A stretch of DNA of 64,000 nucleotides from Amylostereum areolatum (Eukaryota > Basidiomycota > Agaricomycetes > Russulales > Stereaceae). The notes under the pieces are model-generated. The model saw nothing but the letters and a program-made list of their open reading frames with translations, did no database searches and had not been told where the DNA came from. Location of the stretch: positions 186,001-250,000 of the forward strand of contig SAXG01000037.1 in assembly GCA_012932865.1 (NCBI GenBank). The letters are read 5' to 3'. This document shows positions 21,790-32,613 of the stretch, one piece after another. Both the position numbers and the translations under genes were made by a program. Position 1 is the first letter of the stretch. Each line of letters opens with the position of its first letter.

Positions 21790-24462
21790 ATGGCATCCGG
21801 CGTCTCCGTCTCATCCGACCACAAAGAGGTATCCCGCTCATGGCGAAGCTATGTCTGGTGCGTCTCACCTGCTCTACTTCCGGAGTTCTATACTTACAGT
21901 CAATCACCTCGCGATAGGGACACCTGGGACAAGTCACCAGAGGAGCGCAAGTTTCTACGACGGCTGGATGCCTGTCTGATCACGTATGCCGCGCTGTCGT
22001 ACTTTAGCAAGTACCTCGACCAACAGAACATCACGGTGCGTACTCAGCTCTATCTTCCCTCGACCTTCGAAGCTTACGATAATGCACAGAACGCGTACGT
22101 GTCTGGAATGAAGGAGGAGTGAGTGCCCTGTAGACTATACTTGGATTCTGATTCTGATGCTCTGTGGACTCCAGCCTAGGATTGTACGTGACACACCCCT
22201 TTGTTTTCTCTCCGTTTCTCACATCGATGCAATTGGAAGGCATGGGAACCAGCTGAACTACATCACGACGGCGTGGACATGTGGCTACGTCATTGGTCAG
22301 ATCCCGTCGAAGTGCGTCTGCTCTATCTTCTCGCCTCGAGGCTCGTTCTCATCCGATTCCCAGTATGCTCATCACGCGCATCCGCCCGTCTATATGGGTA
22401 CGTGCTTCAGTCTGGTGCTCATCCACGCTTCACTGTCTTGACGTGCGCACGCTTATCAGATCCCGGCTATGGAGCTCACCTGGAGCGTCCTCACGATGTG
22501 TCTCGCCGCCAGCAACAGTTTCTCAAGCGTCGTGGCTATCCGCTTCTTCGTCGGGCTGGCCGAATCGACATTCTACCCCGCCATCCAGGTATGCACTTTG
22601 ACCTCCCCCTCGCTCCCGCTGAATGCGCTGATAAATGGCACAGTATGTCATCGGAAGTTGGTATAAGAAGGAAGAGCTCGCGAAACGGGCGTGTATATTC
22701 CACGTACGGCGTCGCATTCCGTCCGTCTCGTCCTAAATATTGACGGATTATCGACAGACCGCCAGTGCGGTGGGGCCTATGGTTAGCGGCTTCCTTCAAG
22801 CCGGAGTATACAACGGACTCAACGGCAGAGGCGGCCTCGCGGGATGGAAATGTACGTCGTCAAGCCTTCATATGCTCGCTTCAAGACTGACGTGAACCCG
22901 AGGGCTCTTCATCATTGACGGCGTGATCACCATCCCGATTGCCCTCCTCGGCTTCATCCTCATGCCTGATCTGCCCACCACGACCAAGCCGTCGTACGTG
23001 TATACACAAGAGCAGCTCGATATGGCCGTGAGGAGGATGGAGAGCGTGGGGCGGAAGCCGCCCGCGAAGTTCACGAAGAAAAAGGTTTGGACCGACGTTT
23101 TGCGTTGTCAGAAAGTGATAAGCTGAGCTGATCGATGTTCGGTACTAGGTGTTTGGTTTTTTCACGACATGGCATCTATATGCCCTTGTTCCTTGTATGT
23201 CGGCATCGTTCTTATATCTATCCCTCGCAGCTAATGCCACTCATCGTCCAGTATACGTCTTGGTCGGTGTCCTCTCCTCCCCCTCCCCATGGCCTCTCTC
23301 ATGTCTCCGTCGGTACGACAGTTCAATAACGGTAACGGCGGAAGTTCTTCCATGATCTTCTGGTGCGTCATCATCATTCCGCTTTACTACTTCTTCTTGC
23401 TCGACGTCTGATATTCTGTCGGACCGCAGGCTGAAAAGCTTCAACACCCCCGGACACACTGTCTACACCATCGGTCAGATCAACACCTACCCTCTCGGGA
23501 TATACGCGACGCAGATCATCACGAGTACGTACTATTATCGTTTGCATTCATTGCGGACGCTGACGATGGCATTGCAGCCTTGACATATGCGTGGACAAGC
23601 GATGCCATGGGTGCGCGCTGGCCGCCCATGCTCTTCGCTGGGGTGAAATTACTCCCTCATCCTCTACCCGTGCTTCCATGCTAACACCAACTCGTCGTAG
23701 ACTTGGTCCATGATAACGTACATCGTTCTCGCGGCGACGCCTGTATATTCCAACATTACACGGTGAGCACCTCCATTCTCCAACATCAAACGCTCGGCTC
23801 GACTGAACTGCCGGTAGACGGTGGATTTTCTACTACTTCGTATGCTCTTTCGCCTCCTTAGAGCCCGAGAAGAGAATGCTGAATAGATGAATAGACGGGC
23901 TGCGCGGGCGGACTTTCAGGCCTCATCCTCGCCTGGGCGAACGAGCTTACAGGAAACGACAACGAGAGTGCGCCCCTTTCTTTCTTCTCCGTCTATTGCT
24001 ACGCTCACGCCTACCACCAGAGCGCTCCTTCGTGGTTGCATCGTGTAACATGTGGGCGTACGTCATACAGGCGTGGCTTCCTATGTAAGTGCTCTTCTTC
24101 TCGGCGCTGGCGCCCTAAGGACCTAACTGGCACCGTTGTATCTCAGTGTCATCTTCCCGCAAGTCGAGCAGCCTCGGTACGCCCACATTCCACCGTCACC
24201 TCTGCTCCCTCTCTGACCTCCACCTACAGCGTCTTCCGCGGTAACGTCACGACCGCCTGCATCAACGTTGCCATGAGTACGCCGTGTTTCGATACTTCCT
24301 CGCGCACGCCTACTGAGTCACCGCACAGTGTGTTTCGCGATGATAACGCTCTATTTCTCGCGCCGGGACGAACGTCGGGCGGGGAAGCAGAAGGTGGACC
24401 AGCCGGACGTGCCGGTCCTGGAGGACGGGGTGGATACGGAGTCGATTGATTCTAAACATTAG
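21790..24462 (+). CDS. MFS transporter, allantoate permease (Dal5)-like
   Basis: Twelve-helix major facilitator of the anion:cation symporter group, plasma membrane. The start [13 protein letters not shown] is followed by [38 protein letters not shown], then [37 protein letters not shown], all highly typical of Dal5/Tna1-type carriers. Further: [110 protein letters not shown], the C-terminal half with [16 protein letters not shown], and a hydrophilic tail ending DTESIDSKH. More than fifteen short introns, nearly all canonical. Likely substrates are small organic anions such as ureides, nicotinate or vitamins; the exact one cannot be told. Intact by eye. Confidence 0.85.
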
Positions 24463-24884
24463 GTGAAGGCTTAGTTCTTTGTGGGTGGGCGGGCGATATG
24501 TATTACGCGCGGGCATTGTGTACCTCGTATTGTTCGAGAATAGAGGCATAAATATCTGTATCAATCTCACGGCGGGCGACGGAGAATCTGAACCCGACAT
24601 CTAGATCTGTCACTGACCACGGTGACCTAAGATCGCGAAAAAAAACGGCCTGGGATGATAATGCTGCACCTACACTGAAGCCTTAACGAGCGTCACAGGC
24701 ATAAACAAGTATGGGAGAATCAAGTCAGATTCGGTCCCTCCTGCGATTGTGGCGCAAACACCAACTGCATCGACTCTGGGATTTCCTCGTTTATATTCAA
24801 GGGGCAAACTCCAGACGCACCTTCGACGACGTCCGTGGGAAGGGCGACGTCGTTTCCGCTCGATTGAGAATTTGAGTCCGAGTC
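24463..24884. other. Intergenic region
   Basis: No gene recognised; 3' UTR of the transporter and 5' flank of a gene fragment. Confidence 0.35.
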
Positions 24885-25552
24885 TTGGATGTCGGTAAGC
24901 GCGAACGATTCGCGCGCGTTGAGCCTGATATTGTGAGTTCATTTTCCATCAGAGAGAAGTGGGACACGGGAGCTCACAGGGCGATGAGCGAGTTGGCGTA
25001 CACTGTGCTGGAATCAGAACGTCGCGGACACCGTGCAATGAGCAAGAACGACACACGGTTGTTGATGAAGTTGATTATGGACAAATACACCAGGCTGTTC
25101 GGCATGGCCAAGAACCAAGAACGATTGACAACCTTCGTTTCTCGCACGAGACTTTTGCATATGAGAATAAGCAGGTCAAATACACGGCGACCCTCGCGGC
25201 CCTGCTACCTTTCGCTGGTTGCGCGCGTCTGGTTTCATGCACGCAACCCCAGCGTACCCCCGAGCGCCCATGCGCTGGCGCAGAAGACGGAAGAGTTCGT
25301 CAACAGGCGAAAGAGTCTGAAGAGGATCCATGAGCGGAAGGGGTTCGCCGAGGTCACGAGACAAGAGTTGCTGCAAGGGCTTCGTGCCGGCAACGTGCCG
25401 GGGTCGCGGTGCGTCTTCCATCGGCCTGTCGTACTGGTGATATAATGGCCCTAACGATCAGCAGAGGCTGGGCCTGTTCACGCTGCGATGCGTGGATTAC
25501 CACTATGCGTTTCAGCAGGATGTGGAGCAAAAATGCTCCGGCATCTAAGGCT
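24885..25552 (+). pseudogene. Partial DUF6697-like gene, C-terminal part only
   Basis: The stretch VARVWFHARNPSVPPSAHALAQKTEEF ... QELLQGLRAGNVP, followed after an intron by RLGLFTLRCVDYHYAFQQDV, matches the C-terminal exons of the gene at 40834-43637 (AARVWFHKN ... EGLRAGVV, then HLGVFELRCLEYDAAFEADV). The upstream sequence (24885-25180) is open but does not resemble the rest of that gene, and the coiled-coil first exon is missing. It is probably a truncated duplicate. A short expressed protein cannot be excluded. The name DUF6697 is from memory of this Agaricomycete domain. Confidence 0.55.
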
Positions 25553-25963
25553 ACAAGAAAGAGTGCCCTATCTTGGTCCTATCATCGGAAAACGTCCTCA
25601 AGCTTCAAGTCGCACAACGATCTGAATGAACGGGGGGTGGAGAAGGGAATGAGCAGGAACATGTCACCATGTGTACAACACGATTGCCTGTCCCTTTGAT
25701 ATACACACTGCATGTAGTCTCCGTAGCTGACCTTATACAGAAGACAGTCGTTCTGTATTTAAGGTCTGCCTCAAAGATAGGGCCCTTGGCTGGCGTGTCC
25801 GTATATGGCAATTCGAGACATTTCACCTCAGTTCGGAGCACAGGCGTGCCTTGTAAAAGTGCCCTTTGAGTCATCGTGATTTCCTGTTTACGTGAGAATT
25901 TTATCGTGTTCGAGTCGCGTCGCGTCGACGCGGCGGCATTGTACTTGTCTTCCCGCATCCACC
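25553..25963. other. Intergenic region
   Basis: Nothing coding recognised in about 410 bp between the gene fragment and the next start. Confidence 0.35.
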
Positions 25964-26600
25964 ATGGCCTCTACGCAATTCGCGTTCGTAAATCAGGTAT
26001 GTCAAATATTAGATTTCTCAAGACACAGTTATAGATAAAATCACAGAACCTGTCTCTCCGGGAGGCGAGTGATCAGGCCAAACTGTGGACCGCTGTTCAA
26101 GCTGTGGGGAATCCCCGACTTTTTGTACGCGTTCTTCACCGCCGAATTAAAAGATAAAGGACTCCACCCGTCAATGAAATGCCCTTCTCGGTGCTCAGCA
26201 GTCAAAGCACAAAGTGGTGAAGATCGTCGAGCTCATGTACAATCACCCTCTCTCAAGGCCTGGTCCCCACCACGCGGACGTCGCCAAGTACTTCTCCATC
26301 AAGCAAGACGAGACTCTGCTGGCAAAGTATTGTCAGCCGGCGCTCTCAACATGGGTGTTCTGGCTGGTTCTCCATGAGATCATCGCGCAAGCTCACTACC
26401 TCGTGTCGCCCAAGGCTGGCCTTCACGTTCGAGTGACATACCGAAAACCACCGTCGGCTGCCAATGAGGATCAACACAGGCAAAACACGGACACGTCTCA
26501 GGCTGATGCGAATGAAACGGCGGCTGACGAGTGGGATGATAACTTGTCTTCGTGCTCTTGGACTTCACTCCAACCGGCCGAGCCAGAGGGGAAGACATAG
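25964..26600 (+). CDS. Small unknown soluble protein, three exons
   Basis: Not recognised. ATG at 25964 sits in a good context (ACCATGG). Exons 25964-25996, 26047-26124 and 26202-26600 join in phase to 169 residues: MASTQFAFVNQNLSLREASDQ, AKLWTAVQAVGNPRLF, SKHKVVKIVELMYNHPLSRP, GPHHADVAKYFSIKQDETLL, and STWVFWLVLHEIIAQAHYLV, then an acidic polar tail ending QPAEPEGKT. The folded part is about 115 residues and mainly helical. No signal peptide. Splice sites are canonical. Confidence 0.6.
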
Positions 26601-28139
26601 TGTGGCATTTTTTATGCTTGTAATTTGCTTGTAATAGTAGTTGTGAGAAGGATATGTGTACTCTTGCACAAGGAACAACAACCTATCTCGCGCGAACAAT
26701 GTCTCCCATGCTTCTCCCAAGCTTCTGTTGATCTGACCGCGTCGACGCGTCTCGTCACATGCGCGTCATGAATGACACACAATAATTACGAGACAGGAAC
26801 GGCGGGGATCACCGGCACCGGTTGGTTTCCGCAGCCTCCTGCCATATAGGGACACGCCAGCCATGGGCCCTAACTTTGACTTAGACTACACTGCATGCAC
26901 ACTCCGTTCTCGCTCCTCGGGTTTTGTAAGTCTTACCTCCGCCTTCAGGGACAGCGCCGCTCGATCAACGGGAAATACCGAGTGTGCAATCGCAAAGTAG
27001 CACGAAGCTTGAAGGCGCCGCTACATAACGAAAACTCGAGCTCAGCGCTCAGTGCGTGGAATGGCCTCGACGTCGAGCGCATGACGCCTCCATTCGTGGA
27101 CAAATAAAGTACATGCACGTTAGAACAGCGACGAGAAGACAAGTCGGAAAGCGCAGTACAGTACACACAGAGTATCATACATGTACACAGGCGGCGGTGA
27201 CATCTATAAATACACAAGGATCTCCAAGAAAAGTTACAAGACGCGTGGTAGAGCGTGGACAAACGATATATGCAACGAAGGAGATGAGGAGACATTCATC
27301 AACGCGAAAAGACAAGGCTGCACGCGTAAAATGGTGAGATAGGGGACGACAAAATACGGGGGAAAATAGGTTTACAGGGCAAGGTCGCAAGCCGCTGAAC
27401 TGGGAAGGCGCGGTACAGGGTCACGCGTGCAACGGCAGTGCACGGCCATCCTTCCCGCGCACAGACCGTGAGCAAGCGGAGCGGTGCGCGGCAGGGGGCG
27501 TGTACGACGCGGTGGACCAGTGGGTGTCTCGCGACGACGTTGAGCAGGGCACGACGGGGGGATGCCCGACGTCAGGTAGGTCAACAGTCTTCATCTTTGG
27601 CGCGTTGAGTATACTCTGAGATGTCGGTGTAAATCTGTGTGCTGAGGAGGGGTAGATGTACTAAAGGTCGCAATATGAGTGTTTTATTTCGACGAATCGA
27701 GCTGGTTACGCACGAAGGGCGACGACAACGGCGACGGCGACGATGGTAGCGCTCCCCGAGATCCAAACAGCGCAGACGGCGTAGGGTGAGTGCTTCCTTT
27801 GGGGGATGGAAAGCCGCGGACGCCAGGAAGAACGGGAGAAAGTTGGGCGTGCATTGCGGTTAAGTTAGACGGTAAGCAGGATGAGTGGTTGTGGGGAGTG
27901 CAAAGAGCAGTTTGGAGGGGCGATGGGACTTGCGTGTGCACTTATATGCAGTTATTGGGCGGTTATCCATGTTCTAGGGCAGGTAGCGAACGGCGAGGGT
28001 GAGGAGGGAGCATGCGACGAAGTTGACGAGCGTAAAGCTATAAGTAACGGTCCGAGCGTGGCTGGGTGACTCACCAAGCTTTAGGTCTCCGCTTCAAAGC
28101 AGAATATGCGATCATACACACATGGAAAGCAATAACAGA
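26601..28139. other. Gene-poor stretch, 1.5 kb
   Basis: No convincing gene on either strand. Short Arg/Pro-rich frames on the minus strand at 27372-27941 lack splice support or a recognisable product. Confidence 0.4.
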
Positions 28140-28198
28140 TTGGTTTATCACGCTCGCTTAGCATGCGAGAGGTGTCCGGTTCAATTCCGGATGCGTCC
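28140..28198 (+). pseudogene. 5'-truncated tRNA-Ala copy
   Basis: Identical to the 3' 59 nt of the tRNA-Ala(AGC) at 17532-17605 (from the D loop onward, TTGGTTTATCACG to TGCGTCC). The acceptor 5' strand and the A-box half are replaced by unrelated sequence, so no cloverleaf can form. Confidence 0.85.
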
Positions 28199-28718
28199 AG
28201 TGGCTGGGAATGTCTGACTCTTTTGTTACTTCTGACTGGCAACTGCTCTTAGCCTCTTCCAAAGTTCCAAGTTCCAACTTGGGGACCAGTGGACCACTGA
28301 ATCCCGATCAGTGATCACGATCACTGACCACTTGGAATTTGATACATCGGGCACCCGGAAAACGTGTCTACGAAGTCGAAGTGGACGGGACAGTGGTTGA
28401 AAGGAAGAGGTAGAACTTGGACGCTGGTGACAGGAAGAGGGCCCAGGGGAAACTCTGACAATGATTCAATGTATCGTCGGCTGCTGTTGCATGACCACAT
28501 ATTAAATATGTATCCCTAGGGATGATCCTATAATCTTCGATGCCCAACTTCGAATTCGTGACTCAGTGACCAGTCCGGCTTGATAGATAAGATAACCGAG
28601 ATGGCCGCCCTTCTCCGCGAAATATCAACGTTCAACAAGTGCCTCGCCGCCGCCTTCATCCCCCTCCCCAACGTCGCCCGCAACCCCGACCCCCGCCCCC
28701 TGGTCATTGTGCTCTGTG
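28199..28718. other. Intergenic region with small inverted repeats
   Basis: A run of AAGTTCCAAGTTCC-like words near 28260 is followed by TCAGTGATC, two bases, GATCACTGA (a 9-bp inverted repeat near 28310). No gene. Confidence 0.4.
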
Positions 28719-29799
28719 ATGGCAGAACATGTGCGTACACACGGCCCTCGATGAGCTCGTAATACTGACTGTCTCCCGTTGATTGCAGAGCACAACCACC
28801 GCCAATGGCCTGCTAACCGCCAACAGCGACGGCGTGGCGATCCTGGCGACGATAGAATATCTCCCGCTCACCGACCTCCTCACCCTCCGCGTCGTCTGCC
28901 GCACCACCCGATCCCTCGTCACGACCGCCCTCCGCCTGCGCTGGCACCGCACCCTCCGCCGCTTCCTCGACGACCCCCTCCGTTTCCGCACGCTCCTGCG
29001 CACGACCCAGTCCGTCGTCTCCGGCTCTGTCGTCCTCTTCTACGCCCTCGCCAACACACATTTCGCCGACGGCTGGCGTCCAGATGACATGGACATTTAC
29101 TGCCCACTCGTCGCCGCCGTGCCCCTCCTCGACTACCTCGTCCAGCACGAGAAATACACCGTGCATGGTCGGCACGTCAACACGCCCTACGGATCCGCAC
29201 CCACCTCGCGCGCACAATCCCCTGCTTCGAGCGCGACCAGCGTCAGGAACCGCGCGAGCAAGTACGCGCACAACAGCGGGATCGCGGCCGTCATCCATCT
29301 CGCGCGCGCGGACGGCACGAACGTCGACCTCGTTTGCAGCGCCCGCCCGAGCGCGCTCGCGCCCCTCCCGTCCTTCTGGAGCACCCTCGTGCTCAACTAC
29401 GCGAGCGCGGACGCGCTCTGCGTCGTGTACCCTCATCTCACCCTCCGCGGCCGCGCGTGCCTCAACCCGCGCTTCGCGACACGGGCGCGGACCGCGCGCT
29501 GCGTCGAGAAGTACACCGCGCGCGGGTTCAGCGTGAGGGGGTTCGGGGAGGAGAGGGAGGGATGTGCGTTGGAGCTGACGAGGCGGATGTCCTGTCCGCA
29601 TACGAAGCGTGCGTTCGGAGATGGGGGGTGCTTGATTTTGCCGATGGAGGAGAGGGCGGAGGGCACAGATGGGGCGCGGGTGGAGGGTCTGACGCAGGTC
29701 GTGTCGTGGAGGTATGGAGGGAGCATATGTGGAGGGGGCTGCAGGGTGTCGTCTAGTGGGTTCGTGGTGGTCGAGCCGGCAGGTTCAAGGCCGCCGTGA
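28719..29799 (+). CDS. F-box-like protein of an Agaricomycete family
   Basis: Probably a substrate adaptor-like protein; the exact role is unknown. The start MAEH at 28719 is joined by a GTGCGT..CAG intron to STTTANGLLTANSDGVAILA. The N-terminal EYLPLTDLLTLRVVCRTTRSLVTTAL resembles an F-box helix bundle. It is followed by TQSVVSGSVVLFYAL and WRPDDMDIYCP, a SGS...DxD pattern seen in many Agaricomycete proteins of this kind and reminiscent of a nucleotidyltransferase active-site pair. The C-terminal part has VHLARADGTNVDLV-type strands and a Cys-containing tail (MSCPHTKRAFGDGGCLI). About 340 residues. Confidence 0.65.
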
Positions 29800-30165
29800 C
29801 AGGATGTTATATGGGCCGTTCAACCTGAAGCTTGGTATCGTGAGAGCGTGTTGTACGATAGACGTCGCGTCGATGCATTACTCATGCATCACATCTTGTA
29901 CTTAGCAAACCAGCAGTCAATGTATGATCCTTTATCTGAGACGATATCGATATTGACACCAGCAGTATAGCGACACGTATGTACATTATCGTCGACCCCG
30001 CGGGCATCCGGCCTGAACGAGGACCAGGGAGTCGAGTCGGATGAGAGCATAAAAAGCAAATAAACACAAGCATGTGCGAGCATACTACCGATAGCAGAAA
30101 GCGCGAAAACAAGGAGAAACCATAGGAGGGCGGATAGTGACGTGGATAGGGAAGGGGAAGGGGGG
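29800..30165. other. Convergent 3' region
   Basis: Spacer between the F-box-like gene (+) and the coiled-coil gene (-). An open frame on the minus strand here contains a hydrophobic stretch (FLLVFALSAIGSMLAHA) that would need a different splice phase to join the coiled-coil gene. Confidence 0.35.
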
Positions 30166-31508
30166 CTACGAGGCAACCGTCGCGTGAGATAGATCGCGGG
30201 CGTGGTGGGTGTAGGGCTGGGATGGGGCGGGATGGCGGACGGTGGAACGCCGTTTACCGGCGGGCTCGGGGCCGTCGTGGCTCCGCCGTGTCCTTGCAGA
30301 GCTGCCGCTGATGGTCGAAACCTACCCCCGCGACGGATCAGCATCGGCAGGACACACGGATGGATTTCACGCAAGCACATACCTTTCTCGAGTGCGTCGA
30401 GCGCATCACGGCCTCCTCCATCGCCACCGCCGCGGACGCATATGCGAATTGCATGTCTTCATCGTGTCTCGCGTTCTCCTTCTGCGATCGCAGCGTCAAG
30501 ACCTCGTCGCCGTCGCGGGATTTGCCTTTCGTGCTGTTGGAGACGGTGCGGGCGTGGGCCGAAGGGACGACGGTAGAGGCGCTTTCACACCGAGGACGAT
30601 TTGATGGATGGTAGGTGGGGAGAGGGGGACTATACAGCGTGTTAGGCCAGTGCGACGAGGAAGGAGAAGGGCGAGCGACGTACGGAGCGACGAGAGACAT
30701 CGGTCGTCGATGCATCGATGAATAGTCCGCGACGCTTTCGCCGTCCTGTAAACGAACCGCCGGTGAGCAATCCATCCACCCAACCCAAGATACAAGGCGA
30801 CGCACATCTCTCGGTTTCGGTGCCTTCGCATCCTGCAACACTGTCGGCCGTCTATGCATCGAAGAGCGGTCAGCGATGCTCTCGACGTCCTGCGAATGAA
30901 GAGCCGATTAGCACACGCCTGAGGCCAGACCCGAAGAACGAAGGACAACCCACGTTTCCCAGTTTTGGCTCTTTCATGCCCAACAACACTTCCCTCAGCT
31001 TCGCCTTCTCCCTGCCCACGCGCCCCCTCAACGCGCCGTACTCGGCCGCAAGCGCCTCCTTCGCCGCGAGCGCCGCGTCCCTTTCACGCGCCAGCGCGCC
31101 ACGTTCCCGCTCCAGACCGTCCATCTTCGCCCGCATCTTGTCGAACAGGACCACCATCGTCGACAGGTTGTCGCGCAGCTCCTTGTCCGCGTCGGCCTGC
31201 GTGCTCGCGTGCAGCGGCTCGGGCGCGGGTTTCGGCCTGGGCGCGGGTTCGACCACGGCATGCGCGGAGCCTAGGACGACGGCGAGCTCCGCTTGCGCGC
31301 CCACGAGCGCGGCGCGCAGCCGCGCGAGCTCGAGGTGGGCGTCCTCGGCGTGCTGGCGGTGCGCGTTGCGCTCTGCGCGCGCCTTCTTGAGGTCTGTGCG
31401 CAGGAGGGTGATTTCGGACTGAAGGAGGTCGCGCTGGCGGCAGACGTCCGCGTACGCGTCTTCGAGGTTCGGGGTCGCGGACTCTGAGGGAGAAAGAGGG
31501 GAAATCAT
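30166..31508 (-). CDS. Coiled-coil protein with a duplicated small exon
   Basis: Not assigned to a family. The start MISPLSPSESATPN at 31508 leads into two long heptad stretches: CRQRDLLQSEITLLRTDLKK ... LELARLRAALVGAQAEL, and after a Pro-rich hinge KELRDNLSTMVVLFDKMRAKM ... REKAKLREVLLGMKE. Exon 2 (30806-30899) and exon 3 (30684-30745) begin with near-identical sequence: DVESIADRSSMHRRP and DGESVADYSSMHRRP. A later exon reads SNSTKGKSRDGDEVLTLRSQ and ends THSRK. The last exon is uncertain: the in-phase reading gives VSTISGSSARTRRSHDG ending at 30166, while another frame contains a transmembrane-like segment. Possibly a cytoskeletal or nuclear scaffold protein; function is not inferable. Confidence 0.55.
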
Positions 31509-31839
31509 GGTGTGGAATAGGTTGCGCTCAGCGCGAGTGATGGATGTATATGAAGAGGAAATAAACACGGGTTGAACTTGGTGGTCGTCGTCGAGAAGAA
31601 AAACCGCGAATTGACGTTGATGCTGTTGCCGACGTCGTCAACCGGGAGATACACTACGTAATTACGCGTCGGTACCGCTAGGCGGGCCGACGCGGCGGAA
31701 TGTCACGTGAGGGCGGGCGACCGACGAAGACCGACTCCAGACGAGGTTGCTTGAGCTTCCTCAAGAACTTTGAACTTGAAGCTACATGTTTATCGAATCA
31801 AGTTTATTCCTCGACAGGCTAGCCTAGGCTGCAATTATT
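31509..31839. other. Intergenic region
   Basis: Promoter side of the coiled-coil gene and 3' flank of a retrotransposon fragment. No further feature is recognised. Confidence 0.35.
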
Positions 31840-32613
31840 CTACTTCCTGCTCCCCTCTTTTGCCTTTTTGTCCGCCTCCACATTACCTTGGATCCCTTTG
31901 TGCGCTGGTACCCACTCTATCCTCACCGCTCTCCCTCCGTCCTTCTTCAAAAAGTCGTCCACCACCCCTCTGGCCACCCTCTCGTCCAGGAGTGTCTGGA
32001 CCGCTACTCTGTCGTCAGAGTAAACGTACACCTTTTTGATGCCTGCATTGGGGTGTGCATCCACGTAGTCCAATGAGCGCGTAAGGGCGCGACGCAGCGC
32101 CAGACTCTCTGCGTTGCAGAGCTTCACCTTGGGACCCGTCCTGGTCAGTCTGCTAAAGCCGACGTCAACGGACTCAGCCTTCGTGCTCACCTCGGGATCC
32201 ATCCCGATGGCCTCTTTGAAAACCGTTACGCTTCCGTGATAGGCGACGATGCCCGCGCCCGCGGCTCTGGCAGTCTTCGATCCATCGGAATAAGAAACGA
32301 GGGTTTCCTTCTCTTGTCGCAGTTTTTCTACTGCACCAGCGTGATTTTTCGCGATGACGGCTCTACTCATTCCTCCTGCCTTCGCCGCCTTCGCATTGAT
32401 AACCAATCTGCCGTCAAACTCTGACCTTCGCGCCTTTACGGCTGTCGAAGTCCATGCCGCAACTGCGATTCGAGCCGATGAAACCGCTCCAGGGTTCATG
32501 TTGAACCTCGTACCAATGGCTTGACGGATAGTGAACATTTGTGAGGTGAGGGAAGATGATGGATGTGAGGGCGACGGAGGAAGACGGGTAGCGTTCATCC
32601 ACACCCATGTCAA
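31840..32613 (-). mobile_element. RNase H fragment of a non-LTR retrotransposon
   Basis: An isolated RNase H domain of a LINE ORF2. Catalytic positions are visible: SYSDGSKT (first Asp), NAESLALRRAL (Glu), VYSDDRVAV (Asp), and EWVPAHKGIQGNVEADKKAKEG (His and last Asp). Upstream RT motifs and the zinc-binding C-terminus are absent within 1 kb, so this is a relic. Its sequence differs clearly from the LINE at the right edge of the window, so it is another family. Confidence 0.75.

Noticed and set aside
28813..29601. Long minus-strand frame opposite the F-box-like gene
   Set aside because: It is the antisense shadow of a GC-rich coding exon; repeated Glu/Arg/Gly composition and no motif.
29889..30165. 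Transmembrane-like segment (FLLVFALSAIGSMLAHA) as C-terminus of the coiled-coil gene
   Set aside because: Joining it needs an acceptor in a phase that is not available; the in-phase reading ends at 30166 instead.
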